Positions 32,080-44,029 are shown, counted from the first letter of the stretch. The stretch is DNA of 64,000 nt from Brassica napus (GCF_020379485.1 NC_063450.1:52971374-53035373), one strand, 5' to 3'. Program-made: numbers and translations. Notes: generated by a model from the sequence alone, not told the origin.

Positions 32080-32880
32080 CTACTTGTTGATAAACAAACA
32101 TCCATAGTGAGTCTCTTGAGACAAGTCAAGTGTACTCAACAGAATCTCACTGAGAGAAGAGAAGAGAGAGGGAGAAACCTGAATGTGAGTTGCCGAGAAG
32201 CCTTGCGAATAATCCAATGTACTCTCTGGAAAGGTTTGCTCTATCTTATTACCACCCACACTTTTCTGCAACATCTACAAGAAATACACAGTACAAACGA
32301 CAAAATAAATACCCTCTCATTCAAATGCCTTTGTGTTTTAACATTGCTATGTCCAAACTAGTCCTGGACTTCCATGTGATGTAAATTCTACAGTTGCTAT
32401 GGATATAATACATCAAATACGAAAAAAAATAACAAAAATGTTATTTGCACTCTAAAATAAATAGTTATTACTAATGAACTATTATCACTTGGCTTTACAG
32501 AATTTATTTGAAAATAAAAGACTTACATGAGAACTAGCAGTATCATCAAGAACCGAGTTCATTTTCTCATAATCACTTCTTTTCTTTTCACTCTTTTTCT
32601 GTTTCTTGGGACCAACACTGTTTAACTTTTTCACAGAATCTTCCTCACAAACATTCCTTGGGCCAGAAGATGCATCTGACATCATCGACAAATCTTCTTC
32701 TTCATCTTCTTCTTGATGCACATAGTTTTGACTCCATGAATCTTTGCTTCTTCTTCTTCTGTTTTCAAACCCATTGATGTCTCGGAAACAAGAAGAACTT
32801 GGAAAAGAAGAAACAGAATGGTCTAAATACAAAGTCCATCCTGACTCGCATCCACTACTCCATTCTGATGAACCCAACAT
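32080..32880 (-). CDS. SOFL5: SOB FIVE-LIKE (SOFL) family protein
   Basis: Two exons, complement(32080..32265, 32527..32880), 179 residues. The first exon begins MLGSSEWSSGCESGWTLYLD, the SOFL-A motif, and contains SMMSDASSGPRNV, the SOFL-B motif. A basic Lys/Ser-rich region with KKQKKSEKKR follows. The second exon has the family's FPESTLDYSQGFSATH motif. SOFL proteins are plant-specific and raise specific cytokinins; they are short and have no known enzymatic fold (family knowledge). After ATHIQ the frame runs 22 residues further to the stop at 32080; an alternative splice in the CT-rich tract at 32145-32180 could end the protein just after ATHIQ. The symbol rests on position relative to At4g33800. 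Confidence 0.85.
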
Positions 32881-34744
32881 TTTCCTTCTTTTTATTGTGT
32901 TTATAAAAGAAAATAATTCCTTTTTTTTAAGGTACTTGAGATTGAACTGTGTTGAGAAAGATTTAGACAAAAGCTGTGGGTGAAGTATCGACTTGATTTA
33001 TACACATGCATCTATATCTTTCCATGTGTGATGTCCTCTGTATTTCATTGTTTAATTTTATTCAATTGTTTGGTCCTATCTTCAACAGGTACGGAGTATA
33101 TCTTATTTTAACTTATTATCATCGTCTCCTACTTCTGCTGCCTATTAATTTTCAAATCTTAGGTTGGTCTAATAATGTTGGGTCTTGTTTTGTCGTTATT
33201 AGTTCACTATGTGAACGAAGTAATATAACTTGTATACAAGCTAATGGATAAGTCGGCGTTATTTAGGCACACTCGAGCGTTCTTTTCAAGTTCGCAACAC
33301 GTGAACTCGATTGTATAATACTTTGTTACTCTTTTCTTACAATGCCAGTATGTAACATGGGAATGACATGTAGCGTTCGTGGCCAGACGTTTCTCATTTG
33401 ATCCAAATATAAATATAACCAAACCTGCTTATTTATTCATTTCAGCTGCATAAAAAATAAACGAACGACGTATATCAAACTATCTAGAGTTGAAAATTTA
33501 ATGCTTGTTTTATTTTAATTAGCGTACTAATAGAAAGTTTGCACGTGACATATCCTCCAAAACTAGCTTAGAAGATATAAATTCCCATTAATCGTATATT
33601 AAATATTTATAATGGCTATTTATGTAGGCGATTAATAGTATTGGTGAGACTAATTAGATGGTGCATGGGTCAAAGCGACTTCGAACAGACATGTAGTGAC
33701 AAAGAAGATCCGAGCGGTCTATTGACTACGCTTTTATGATATCACATGCCCTCGCATTTTGTTTTTCCATTTTTAATTCCTTTTCGTACTAGCTTCATTA
33801 ATTCTTACCTGTCGAAAAAGACTCATCCTAAGTAGTAAGTAGTAATTATTTATCTTTTCTGTTCTTTTTCGTGTATGTTTGGCACTTTCTACATGTGGGA
33901 TATCGAGATATTATTGTCATTATAGTATGATTAAACTTTTTTATGATTAAACTTTGAAAATAGTAATAATTATAAAGTTCTTCATAAGAGGTTTGTACAT
34001 ATAAGAATCTTAATAATCTTAGTATCATATTCAATTTTCAGATATTTTTCTTTAAAAGAATTAATACACAGTTGAAAAATGTGACAGAAATTTCATATGT
34101 TTTGGAAGTGCATCTCTGTTTTGCCACACATGTCATGTAAGTTTAAATATTGTAAGAAAATAAGAGCAAAAGTAAAATGAAAATTTGATTGATAATAGTT
34201 TAAGGGATTCTAATAGCTAGCTAGCAAAATCAGGCATGCATGTGAGCACGTGTGCACGTAAAAAAACTACGCAAGGTTCAACAAATTCACACATGTGCTC
34301 ACGTGCAAGAACACGCACTTCGACCAACTACACACTTTAGATGTGACACCTTCTGGTCACTTTCTCTACAATCACTGATAATTCCTATGCTCCCGATTTC
34401 GATGTTCCTGTCCTCCATGTGTCCTCTTCGCTTTTTCACTTCCTTTCACATATGTGTGTTTGTGTGTTTTCAAATGAGCTGTATGGTTAAACCTTTTTGT
34501 GTGTGTATAATTTAGCTTTAGAACAAGAAGTTTAAGTTGAGTAGGAATGTTAAGTTCAGGTGTGGATTAGGATTACTCTGTTTTTATATTTTGAGATTTT
34601 CCTTTATCATGTTTTAGAATAATGGTTCAATAGTATAAGCATTAGTTATACTATTTTCGGTGACTCCTGAAGAAGACATTATGATTTTATGAATGATTTT
34701 TCAAGTATTATTTCATTATGATAATCTTGTAGATAATTATAATT
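32881..34744. other. SOFL promoter region and GH10 gene 1 3' flank
   Basis: AT-rich, no convincing coding sequence. From 34269 onward the sequence is duplicated at 52706 (see the repeat entry). TGTGTGTGTTTG-type simple repeats lie near 34450-34510. Confidence 0.5.
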
Positions 34745-35790
34745 TTAAGCATTAATCACAACTCTAACCACCTGACGGTGACCCATCTCCTTAGTTACCT
34801 CCAAGCACAAACTGGTGGACAAGTTCTTTATCTGTGGATGACTTACATTCACGTTGTAAAGTCCATGCAACAATGACACATCTTCCTCTTCGTTCTCGTG
34901 GTCCACCGTGAAAATATTTGGAATCTCTGAAGGTTTTTGGTGCCACTCCTTGAGCAACTTGTCAATTACATCTCCTGTCTCTGTGTTGTTGAAGTCCTTG
35001 TCCGCGAGGGTCAGCTTGTCAAAACCAGACACCTCAGGTCCTGCAAATATTATGATGCCTTCCACCGCAGGATGCGAGTAAGCTTCCCTGAGAATCTCTT
35101 CTATGTATTTCGTCTATGATCAATCAAATTAGTAATCAAACCCACTTTTATGATCCTATGATTATGTATAAAGATGGAGAAAAAGTTTCTTGTTAGACAA
35201 GGTAGTTGATGACATACCTGATTAGGGCATTTAGGCATATCAAGCTCTGTAATCCATATAGGCAAACCTAGTGAGCCTAAAGTATCCAATGCAGATCTCA
35301 TGTAAGCTAAGTTAGGCTGAGTTGGACTAAAGTGACCCTGAGCTCCAATTGCTCCTTTAATGTTTTCGTTTCCTTGGTACGCAAGTATCTCCTCCATCTT
35401 GTCCTTCACCTTAACCGGCGTCGCAGTAACCTCTCCAGGGTTCTCAATCGTGTTGTACTCGTTAACAAATAATGTCACATCAGGATCTAGCTTATAAGCA
35501 ATATTGTAGAATCTTGACGAAGCGTTTACACCAAGCATTTTCTCAAAGTAATCCCAATGCAAATTCTCATTAACCACATCCCACCCGGTTAACTTACCTT
35601 TGTACCTCTTCATAACCGAATTTATCCGGTTCAGTGTCACATTCATGACATCATCAGGATCTTTTATATTTTTCACCCAACTGGGTTGCATCTTTGGGTC
35701 GTCCCATAACACTGTATGACCTCTAACCAATATCCCATTCTCTTCTGCAAATTTCAGCATTGAGTCGGCTGCCGTGTAGTTCTCCTGACC
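34269..35790 (-). repeat. Source-like segment of a duplication, partner of 52706-54522
   Basis: The 3' flank and 3' exons of GH10 gene 1 recur at 52706-54522 with modest divergence. Shared blocks include ACGCAAGGTTCAACAAATTC at the left edge and the full final exon. The site AGATAATTATAATTTT at 34731-34746 is the empty version of a MITE insertion present in the partner. Confidence 0.85.
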
Positions 35791-37079
35791 ACGTACTTCC
35801 TCTGTTGTATACCATTTCATTTCATTGGTGAATGACGTGATTGCAAACCGTGACGCAAACCATTTTCTGTACCCTTCACTTTGTAGGATCCGGAAATTCA
35901 TTGCACAGCCTAAGAGGAAAGATGGTTTGGTTTGTTTTAGGGATATAACTGCCTCTTTTACCGCGGTATTGTTCTTATAACTAACTTCAAATCTCACTTT
36001 GTTCTTCCTTATCTGCAACCAATACCATTCATATAAGAGCAAAAACAGCACACAGGAGATCTGAAACCATAAAAATTATAGAACATTTGGTACCTTTTCA
36101 ATAAGTTGATCTTGTTTCAGTTTCCATACTTTTTTACTAAACTGTTTTAGTGACAGATTTTTTGCAGAGATCTTTGCTTCTCTGTCTTCACTCTGTTTTC
36201 GAATAAAACATGTGTTAACACTGAGAATATACACATGAAAACACGTGTATAGTGTTGTACCTCGAAGAATATATCTACAGGGCCTGAAACATTAGGTACA
36301 ATCCCACCTTTAAGCAAAGACCAACATCCTTGCTTTGCCCTAACTTCACCTCCATGAACAAGTCTTCCATTTTCTGACCTGAACACAACTCCTACTTTCT
36401 TGTCGTTTCCTCCTCTCAACTTTACCCAAGCTGTGTTTCCATTAAAAAAAAAAAATGGATATTCAATCTATATAAACATAACCGGTTCAAACTCAAACAA
36501 AACTAAAAGAAACCTATCTGAACTCATGATCAAATCTGTATCCGGAAAAAAAATATCTGAAACCAGACATTGTACACATCTACAAGAGATGAATTAGCAA
36601 GAATCACTGGTTTGAAACAGTAACTTACTAAACAAGAAACCATAAGATGATGATTTGTTAAATTATATAAAGATACGAATAGGTTGCATCTGTGTTACCG
36701 GAGAAGCTGTAAATGATTCCTCGCTGAAGCTGAATTCTCTGTGCCATTTCTCTAATAGCCCCATTCTCCCACTCTTGACCAGAGTCATCTTCATCAGAGC
36801 GGCTAAGTAGTATTAATTCTTGTTCCGCAATTCTTCGTGGAGGCTTCATTATACACTTTATATATTCGCCATATTTTACCAACGTTAGAGAGTTTGATTT
36901 TTGAAAAATAAATAAGTCAAGCATGTGATATATCTATATATCGAGGTTTTATCAGTTTTGGTTACCTCTGTTTTGAGAGAGTGACTACGGGAGAAAGGAT
37001 CAATAGCAATTCCCGAATACACAAGACACATGAGAAGAAAGAGCATGCAGGGGAAGAAGCCATTGTTGATATTCTTCAT
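34745..37079 (-). CDS. GH10 endo-1,4-beta-xylanase-like protein, gene 1 (intact)
   Basis: Secreted glycoside hydrolase family 10 protein acting on xylan in the cell wall (family knowledge). Six exons, complement(34745..35113, 35218..36012, 36094..36192, 36261..36430, 36699..36855, 36966..37079), 1704 nt, 567 residues. Signal peptide: FFPCMLFLLMCLVYSGIA. The N-terminal carbohydrate-binding-like region has YSFSAWVKLR and KQGCWSLLKGGIVPNVSGP. The GH10 barrel has SFTNEMKWYTTE, LVRGHTVLWDDP, the acid/base Glu in TGWDVVNENLHWDYFEKML, FVNEYNTIE, GAQGHFSPTQP and the nucleophile Glu in GLPIWITELDMPKCP. Both catalytic Glu are present. Related to the Arabidopsis At4g33810/33820 type; the exact orthologue is uncertain. 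Confidence 0.93.
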
Positions 37080-38834
37080 CTTCCTTCCTGTAAAAATTAG
37101 AATGTCACGACAAAACTCATTTGTTAAAGCTTAAGGGATGTCACATTCTAATCTATTTTTTTATACTCTTCTCTTTCCTTTACAAGCACCTTTCTTTTAC
37201 ATTGTTTTAAGGTTCGTTTCAAAGATAGGCTTAAGATACGAGCACCATCTTGAATTTAACATACTGTATTCTTATACTGCCATAGGCTTTATATTTTATT
37301 TTTTATAAAGGCTTTATATCAGTTAAAAATATATTGATTTCCAATGAAAAATTACTTAAACTACACAATGTGAAACGAATATGAAAGCACTAGGTAGAGT
37401 AATACGGTCAACCTAAAACTAGAAGAACGGATACCACTAAAAAATGATGTCATGAACTCATGATGCATCCGGGTTTTATTTTTATTTTTATTTTTCATGA
37501 TGCATCTGCCAAAGTTAGTCGTATTACATTGAATTATTTTTAGTGGCTGTTAACAATTTATTGATGTCATATAAACAAACTAAACATCAGAGAAGTACAC
37601 CCGCACTCGTGTTTGTTTTTACTTTATTATAAATAAATATTTATTTGTATAAGTGATAATATATATTTTAAAATTTACTCGTTTAAGTAATTGTTTAATA
37701 TGATATTTTTAAACACAATAATTTAATAGTTTATATGAATAATTTTATTTTATCTTGTAGCGCATCAATTGTATCATTCCTATTTTTAGAATATGATCCG
37801 TATATTTGTAAAATATATTTTTATGAATCAAAATTTTATGATAATGTATAATAAAATTATTTTATATAATATTTAAAATATATGGTGCTATACATTTTAT
37901 ACTTTTCAACATTTGAACATATATTCTTATATTAATCTATATATTATATAAATGGTTCTTTTTAGAGTGAATTACATGAAAATTAGTTAATAACTTGAAA
38001 ATTTGCAAAACTGGAAAACATTAATAAGTGGAGATTAAAAAGGTAAAATGACATTGTTATCTTTGCTCCTTGTAATCAGAAATCTTAAATTATTTTAAAC
38101 AGCTAACAAATATGTTTCTAGTCTATAAATTAATTTAGCCGACTAAAAAACATATGTTTTATATTAACTGGTTATATTCATCTTCATTCGTGAATTCGCA
38201 TGGTTATATTTCAGCTTACCCGGATATTTTACATGTTAACTGGTTATTATGTTAGTGGTTTGCTAACTAAAATAATTATCCGCATACTATTATCGTTAGT
38301 TGGATTTTTCAATAAGTAGTCGATTATCCCTATAGACTCAAACTCTAATAAGTCGAGTAGTGTATATCAATGAACCGGATATCATAATTGTTAGTTGGAT
38401 TTTTTATCAATGGTCGGCTAAATGTATAATAACTTCCACTAAGAGAAGTAAGAACCTTAGAAGCAATCTCAGCATCTTTTAAGGTTTTGGTTAAAATTAA
38501 TGAAAAAAATCTGTTTATTTGAAAGTTCTGGGGCCGAAATCGAAGCATCACAAAGATTATGGACCAAACATGCAAAATCTCAAAGGATGGAAAAACTCAT
38601 ATCTCACACAACCCGAACGTTTCCTGAATTAATCGGTTTGTGTATACCAGAACTTCTCGATCTGACGTCCTCGTCCTCAAGCTTCGATCCTTCAGTCTTG
38701 TATGTTGCAAATCGATCAAGCTGTGGGAATTGATGCGCTCAATTAACCTCTCTCGACTCCGTCTGAAACTTCTCGAGCATGACGACACAAAGCCAAAGGT
38801 GGTATCCGACTGTGCTCCGGCTCCGGTTCTAGCG
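37080..38834. other. GH10 gene 1 promoter region and AT-rich intergenic DNA
   Basis: No clear coding sequence. Open frames at 38500-38864 show no recognisable domain. AT-rich blocks dominate. Confidence 0.5.
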
Positions 38835-39730
38835 ACTGATGGTATTATAATTGTACAGACCTAAAACTTTTGACATCTGAAAAATATATATTAGAAGATT
38901 AATATTTCTCCGGTTATCCCAAACAAACTCAAAAAGATATAGAAATAAAGTCCGATAGATTTCTGTAACAAATTTTAGATAGGCAAAAAAACTTATTTTC
39001 TGATAGATCAATACTATTAAAACAGAAACATAACCTATTGATATATATGTAGTCCAACTATTTTAATAGTATTGATTAAAACCTCTTATTAATCATTTAA
39101 GATAAATATCATACAAAGAAAAACATATATATAACTAAAAACACAAATATAAAAATTAAATTTCAACAAAAATGTAAAACAAAAAATATAAGGGCGGATC
39201 AAAATCTATTTTTGTTAAATTTCCGGATTATATCTCTATCACCGATCCATAATCTTTTTGAAATCATATTAAAACAGAACTACAATTTAGATATAACCCT
39301 AAGACTTAAAACTTATTTACGTATATATGTCATTCAAGTTATAACTAAGCCCAAAATATAAGTAATTGTTTTTTTCTTAATTTAGTTGACAAATAATTTC
39401 CTAAATCTAAGGCACAACCAATTTAGTTTAATTATTTTATTAACATATAGTAACATGAAAATTTCATATCGAGAAATAAAACATTATTATAAATTCTTTT
39501 CATATATCTCGACCACTACAACTTCACTATACACAAATTCATAAACAACAAATGTATATCAATACTATAAAACATAATCAATATTTATCTACTCACAAGT
39601 AATCTACATTAGACCATTTCATTTATTTAATTTTATTATTTTGAATACAACAAACTTATTTATTATTATATAAACACATTATATTAACACAATATTTAAA
39701 TATTTTCAAAACAATATATCAAAAAGATAT
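38835..39730. repeat. Dispersed repeat copy 1 (partner at 54953-55648)
   Basis: Matches 54953-55648 in the same orientation: ACTGATGxTATTxTAATTGTAC, GTCCGATAGATTTCTGTAAC, GTTATAACTAAGCCCAAAAT, TTGACAAATAATTTCCTAAA and CAATATTTAAATATTTTCAA. This copy is about 200 bases longer because it contains the segment at 39008-39209. Non-coding; family unknown, possibly Helitron-derived. Confidence 0.82.
39008..39209 (+). mobile_element. Probable short Helitron-derived insertion inside the repeat
   Basis: TCAATACTATTAAAACAGAA at the left is a typical Brassicaceae Helitron 5' end. GGGCGGATCAAAATCTAT at the right resembles the usual GCGGGTCAAAATCTAGT 3' end with a decayed CTAG. The partner repeat at about 55132 lacks the whole segment (TCTGTTAG-TTATTTGTTAAA), giving an approximate empty site. 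No clear 3' hairpin. Confidence 0.5.
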
Positions 39731-40498
39731 TCTTAACTATTTTTTTTCTAAGATTACATTTTAACAATATCTTTTTATTTAAAATATAAATATTTATTGG
39801 TTTAATATTATTTTAATAATAAAAATCGTAAATAATATTAAATTTAATTACAGTTAGAAAATAAGAAATAACCTTCTATAATATTCATATATAAATAATT
39901 CATATTTGTAATTAAACATTACAGTAAATAATACTATCAAATGGCATAGTTGTAAATACTTCTAAAATAGAAGGATATTAATTTGTATAGCCACGATATG
40001 GAAGATATATTTAAATTAATTTACACATGGTAAATTATCTAAAGAAATGAAAATATATTACACGTAATTAGGAGATGGTTATCTGCGATATTTACCAAAA
40101 AAAATAAAAACATTTAAACAAAATCATAGTTTAAAAGTAATCCAGTGATATGGAATCGTAAAGATTGTTGATACAGGAGAAGACCTCAAAATTTTTTTTA
40201 TTTTATTAGTATTGATATAATAAAATGCGGTTAAATTTAATATTTTTGGTCTTCATATGGCAATAATTCGAAGAAAAAAATTAGCAAAAAAAAAAAAAAG
40301 CCAAGATAAAGAAGCTATGTAATAAACGCCACTTTCTTTGAAACACGCATTTAGTAGAAATCATATACATACGAATACGACTTATGTTCCCAGTTAATGT
40401 GATAATTCAATTTCATTTCATGGGGTTCTGTAACTGAAAAAATTTCGTATTGAGGTTCAAGATAATCATATGAATATTTATAATATCGAAAATCTACT
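39731..40498. other. Very AT-rich intergenic DNA
   Basis: Nothing recognised beyond short A and T runs. Confidence 0.5.
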
Positions 40499-41612
40499 GC
40501 AGATGCTCACGTGGGATACAAAAGATATATCTAACTTGGCCGGAGAGATATCTCTGGTGGCCGGGCTTGTAAGGAGGAGATTCTTCGAAGTCTTCTTCTA
40601 CACGCACTTACCTTTACATCGTCTTCCATATTGGCATCTCTTACTCGCTCATCTCTTTTCCCGGTTTCTACATTTTCATGGTCGACCGTTTCCTTAGATT
40701 TCTCCAGTCCCGTGACAATATTCGCTTGCTCTCTGCTCGGATTCTTCCTTCCGTTACCATCGAGCTCACTTTCTTCAAAAACCCTAGCGAGTTATTAAGT
40801 ATCTTTTTTTATTAGTACTTTGTTATTGCGATTCTAGTTTCTAAGATAATACATATGTTAAACACAGGGTTGGTTTATAGCCCGACGAGCATATTGTTTG
40901 TTTGTGAACATACCGATCATTTCGAGGCTGCAATTGCATCCATTTACGATAACTTCGAGTAGCAACCTTTACAAGATGATTTCTTCTTCTTCTGAGAAGA
41001 TAGACCGCCTCGCTGTTTCTGTGGAGGGTCCTTACGGCCCTGCTTCCACCGATTTCTTTAGGTGATTTATCAATATATATTAAAATTAGCAGTCGAAACT
41101 TGATTAACTGATTGCTTGCGTTTGAAGAAACATTGATATCATAATGTTTTCTTTTAAATTTGTGTTATATATAATAGGCATAAAGCTGTCTAGTTATGGT
41201 GAGCGGAGGAAGCGGGATAACTCCATTTATCTCTATTATCCGTGTTGTGATCGCAACAAGCCAAAAAAAAAAAATGCAAAATCACTCTGATTTGCGCATT
41301 TAAGAACTCTTCAGAAATATCCATGCTCGATCTTGTCTTGCCATTATCGGGCCTCCAGACCCAACTCTCCTCCGACATAACCTTCAAAATTGAAGCCTTC
41401 ATAACCCGAGAGAAAGAAGCGAGAAGCGAAGCAACAACGAGCAAATGAAAACACTCTGGTTCAAAGTCTTTCAGACCAACCCAGCTCAGCAATCCTAGGA
41501 CCAAACTCATGGCTCTGGCTCGGTGGAATTCTCTCATCCTCGTTAATTATCGGTAGTATTACATTTAATCGGTCGACCACAACACCTACAAGATCTATTC
41601 ATGGACTTCAGA
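40499..41612 (+). pseudogene. Ferric-chelate reductase (FRO) pseudogene fragment
   Basis: Pieces of a plant ferric reductase oxidase appear in order across several frames: ISNLAGEISLVAGL, RRRFFEVFFYTH, YIFMVDRFLRFLQSRDNIRL (heme-containing membrane region), YSPTSILFVNIP, LQLHPFTITSSS (FAD-binding HPFT), KIDRLAVSVEGPYGPASTD, VSGGSGITPFISIIR (NADPH-binding GGSGITP), then ICAFKNSSEISMLDLVLPLS, FKIEAFITRE and YYI-VDHNT. A segment between TSSSNL and MISSSSEK is deleted, frameshifts and stops are numerous, and about the first half of the protein is missing. Two intron remnants remain (about 40800-40868 and 41062-41178), so it arose by DNA-level duplication. FROs reduce Fe(III) or Cu(II) at membranes. 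The minus-strand open frame over the last exon is a shadow. Confidence 0.85.
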
Positions 41613-41678
41613 AGCAATTATATATATATACTAATCTCACGGGTAAATTAGAATTATACATAACCTATTAGGGACAAA

Positions 41679-41689
41679 GTCCCACATCG
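41679..41689 (+). promoter_or_regulatory. snRNA-type upstream sequence element (USE) without a recognisable snRNA
   Basis: GTCCCACATCG exactly matches the plant snRNA USE consensus RTCCCACATCG. A TATA-like CATAAAAG lies 21 bases further (41711-41718), close to the Pol III-type spacing seen at U6 genes. The predicted start would be near 41741-41745, but the following sequence is not U6, U3 or another RNA I know. The motif is also dispersed by repeats in plants. Confidence 0.4.
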
Positions 41690-41920
41690 GTATTTGGAAG
41701 GGATGGTAAGCATAAAAGACACCAAAGAAGAGGGTAGATTTAACACTGTCATTTATTTTTCTCTGTTCTCTATCTATCTATCTTCTTTAAAACATTAAGA
41801 ACAACAACAAGGACAAAGAGACACAAACCCAAAGTTAAAAAAAAAAATTGTTCAAGAAAATATGGTTATCAATTCAAAAAGTAAGAAAAGAAATTATGCA
41901 TTCAACAAAAAAAAAAAAAA

Positions 41921-42655
41921 TCAAAAAGAGATTAAACTGGGGAAATAACAAAGAAGAAATCCAAGGAATTTAGCCCTCAAAGTAAGAGTGAATAGTGGGG
42001 CATCGGAGTCATGTATCAACAGATAACGACTTTGCTCACGGTCATAAAAGAGCAAATCCTTCTTCTTATTCTCGGCATCCAAAAGTGCTAGTGGAGTGAA
42101 GGGGCAACTTGATGTTGGGCAACCATAGAAAAAAGAAGTCATAACCACATCGATGGAGAAAATTTTGAGCCATGTCTTGTTGCTTGAATTGAAGGACCAT
42201 ATCACTTGGTTGAAATCAGTCTTGTGTGATACGCACAAGCGGTTGTCGAGGTCGCACAAGCGGTTGTCGAGGTCGCACAAGAGGATCCCGTAAGGATTAT
42301 CATCATCATGTGAATTGGCGGGAAAGGGAGCTTTAGAGATGACTTGAAAAGTCTCGGTGTGAAGATCAAAAGATAAAATTTTGGTTTCCTCGCAATCTGT
42401 GAACCAATGAAGCGAACCATCTACAAAGACGGGACAGGCGAACGGAGCAACCCGATAAGGAGCAGAGGGAGTAACATACCTCCAAGCATTGGCGCTAAAG
42501 TCGAAAACTTCGCATGTGGTAGCGTTGTCAAGGCCTATTTCTGAAGAGTTGTATAGCGAAACAGGCTTGTAAGTGGAGGATATGATGTCTTTACCGAATC
42601 CAAGCGAAAAGCCTCCGTGCTGAAGCTCAATATATTTTAACATCCGACCAAACAT
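41921..42655 (-). pseudogene. F-box-associated domain protein remnant, F-box missing
   Basis: Open frame of 244 residues with the interior pattern of plant F-box-associated domains: LGFGKDIISSTYKPVSLYNS, CEVFDFSANAWRYV, FVDGSLHWFTD, ILSFDLHTETFQVIS, QVIWSFNSSNKTWLKIFSID and LFYDREQSRYLLIHD. The N-terminal F-box (about 50 residues) and the start of the domain are absent. The first Met codon and next few residues (MFGRMLKY) come from the sequence duplicated at 58046, so the frame begins at a duplication junction near 42630. A perfect 21-base tandem duplication (42233-42253 and 42254-42274) repeats the residues CDLDNRL. Without an F-box it could not join an SCF ligase; expression is unknown. Confidence 0.78.
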
Positions 42656-44007
42656 TACTTTTGACTTTTTAACTTACTTAAAGCACCCGACAACCTATGT
42701 ATACATTTGGTACAATGCCACCTTTTAAGCAAAGACCAACATCCTCGCTTCCGTTAAAAAGAAGAAACCTATCCGAACTTAAGATCGAAGTGGTTTAATT
42801 GGTTACAGTTATTTATGTATCCGGAAAACAAAACTGTAACCAGAGACTGAACACATCTACAAGAGACAAAATACACAAGCATCACTGGTTTGAAATAGTA
42901 ACTTTATATACAAGAAACCATGATATGAATGTGTAATATAAACAAGCAAATATGTTGCATTTGTGTTACCACAGAAGCTGTAATTGATTTTATGGTTCGT
43001 TACAAAGACAGGCTTACGAATAGGAGCACCATCTTCAATTTACACATACTGTAGTCTTATACTGCAATAGCCTTTAAACTTTTAGATAAAGGCTTTATAT
43101 CGGATGAAAATTACTTAAACTACACATTGTGAAACGAATACGGCCAACCTAAACCTAGAAGAAGGGATACCATACCACCTACTTTTCGAACGGATTCCAC
43201 CTGCCTTTAAGTAACAAACTCCCAAAACAAAAGATAAATATCCACAACCAATTTCAAAGCAAGAAGGAATTTATAAAACCTTAAATGGTAAAAGTACGTT
43301 TTACTCATATAAATGAGCATTACCTACAAAGGAGAGCAAGAATTAAGTTGGATTTAACAACTAGTAGCTAAAATTGCTGACCGTGAAACATTTTTGGAGT
43401 TACGTCGAAGCACTTGTCAAGTGACATAGACTGGTATGAGAAATTTTTCTTTAGCAAAACAAAAATATCAAAGTTAATTAGCCTAATCAAATTTAGTGTA
43501 AAATAAAAAAATTCAAAAATATTTCTTTTGCTCATGAAAAAAGTGTTCAAGAGTAATAATCGCTCTTGGGAGTTTCCTCAGACTTGCTGTACTATTTTCA
43601 CTAAGAATTAAACTACTCAAATAGTACAAAGTAGTTGTAAACTTAGCGTATCAAACATGAACGACAAATGGAGATGGTGGAGAGTCATCAGAAGTTAACG
43701 TAAAGCTGTGAGAAGCAGTTGAATTAATGAGAGGATGAGCAATATTGATATCATAGTCACCATGAAAGAGTGAAGCTTCAAAGAATCCATCAGAATCAGT
43801 CAAACCTGTGGTTTGCACACGAAGCCCTCCCCACTCACGCAGAAGTTTATCCACAACGTCCCCGGCGGGTAGGTTCCTGAAGTTGCCATCGGTGAGGCAC
43901 ATTTTGTAGCAACCTGATGGGGAATAACCACTCCGAGTCACCATTCCTTTCACTTGCGGATGCGCGTGGCCTTCCCTTAGGACCTGCTCAAAATAGTTGG
44001 CCTACAA
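42630..44007 (-). repeat. Segmental duplication copy A, left part (partner 58046-59423)
   Basis: Collinear without any indel with 58046-59423 (constant offset 15416). By eye I found a single difference, G at 43935 against A at 59351, which changes a GH10 Trp to Arg on the minus strand. It contains the last exon of GH10 copy A and its 3' flank. The duplication resumes after the CACTA element at 51919-52708. Confidence 0.9.
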
Positions 44008-44022
44008 CACTACAAGAAAACA
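44008..44022 (+). repeat. CACTA left terminal inverted repeat
   Basis: CACTACAAGAAAACA, 15 bases, perfect match to the reverse complement of 51904-51918. Confidence 0.97.
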
Positions 44023-44029
44023 GGGGGAT

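Noticed and set aside
38500..38864. Small plus-strand frames in a less AT-rich patch
   Set aside because: No recognisable domain, no splice-consistent extension; left as unannotated.
41190..41537. 115-residue open frame on the minus strand
   Set aside because: The plus strand of the same stretch encodes the FRO segment GGSGITPFISIIR ... LVLPLSGLQ in order, so the minus frame is a shadow.
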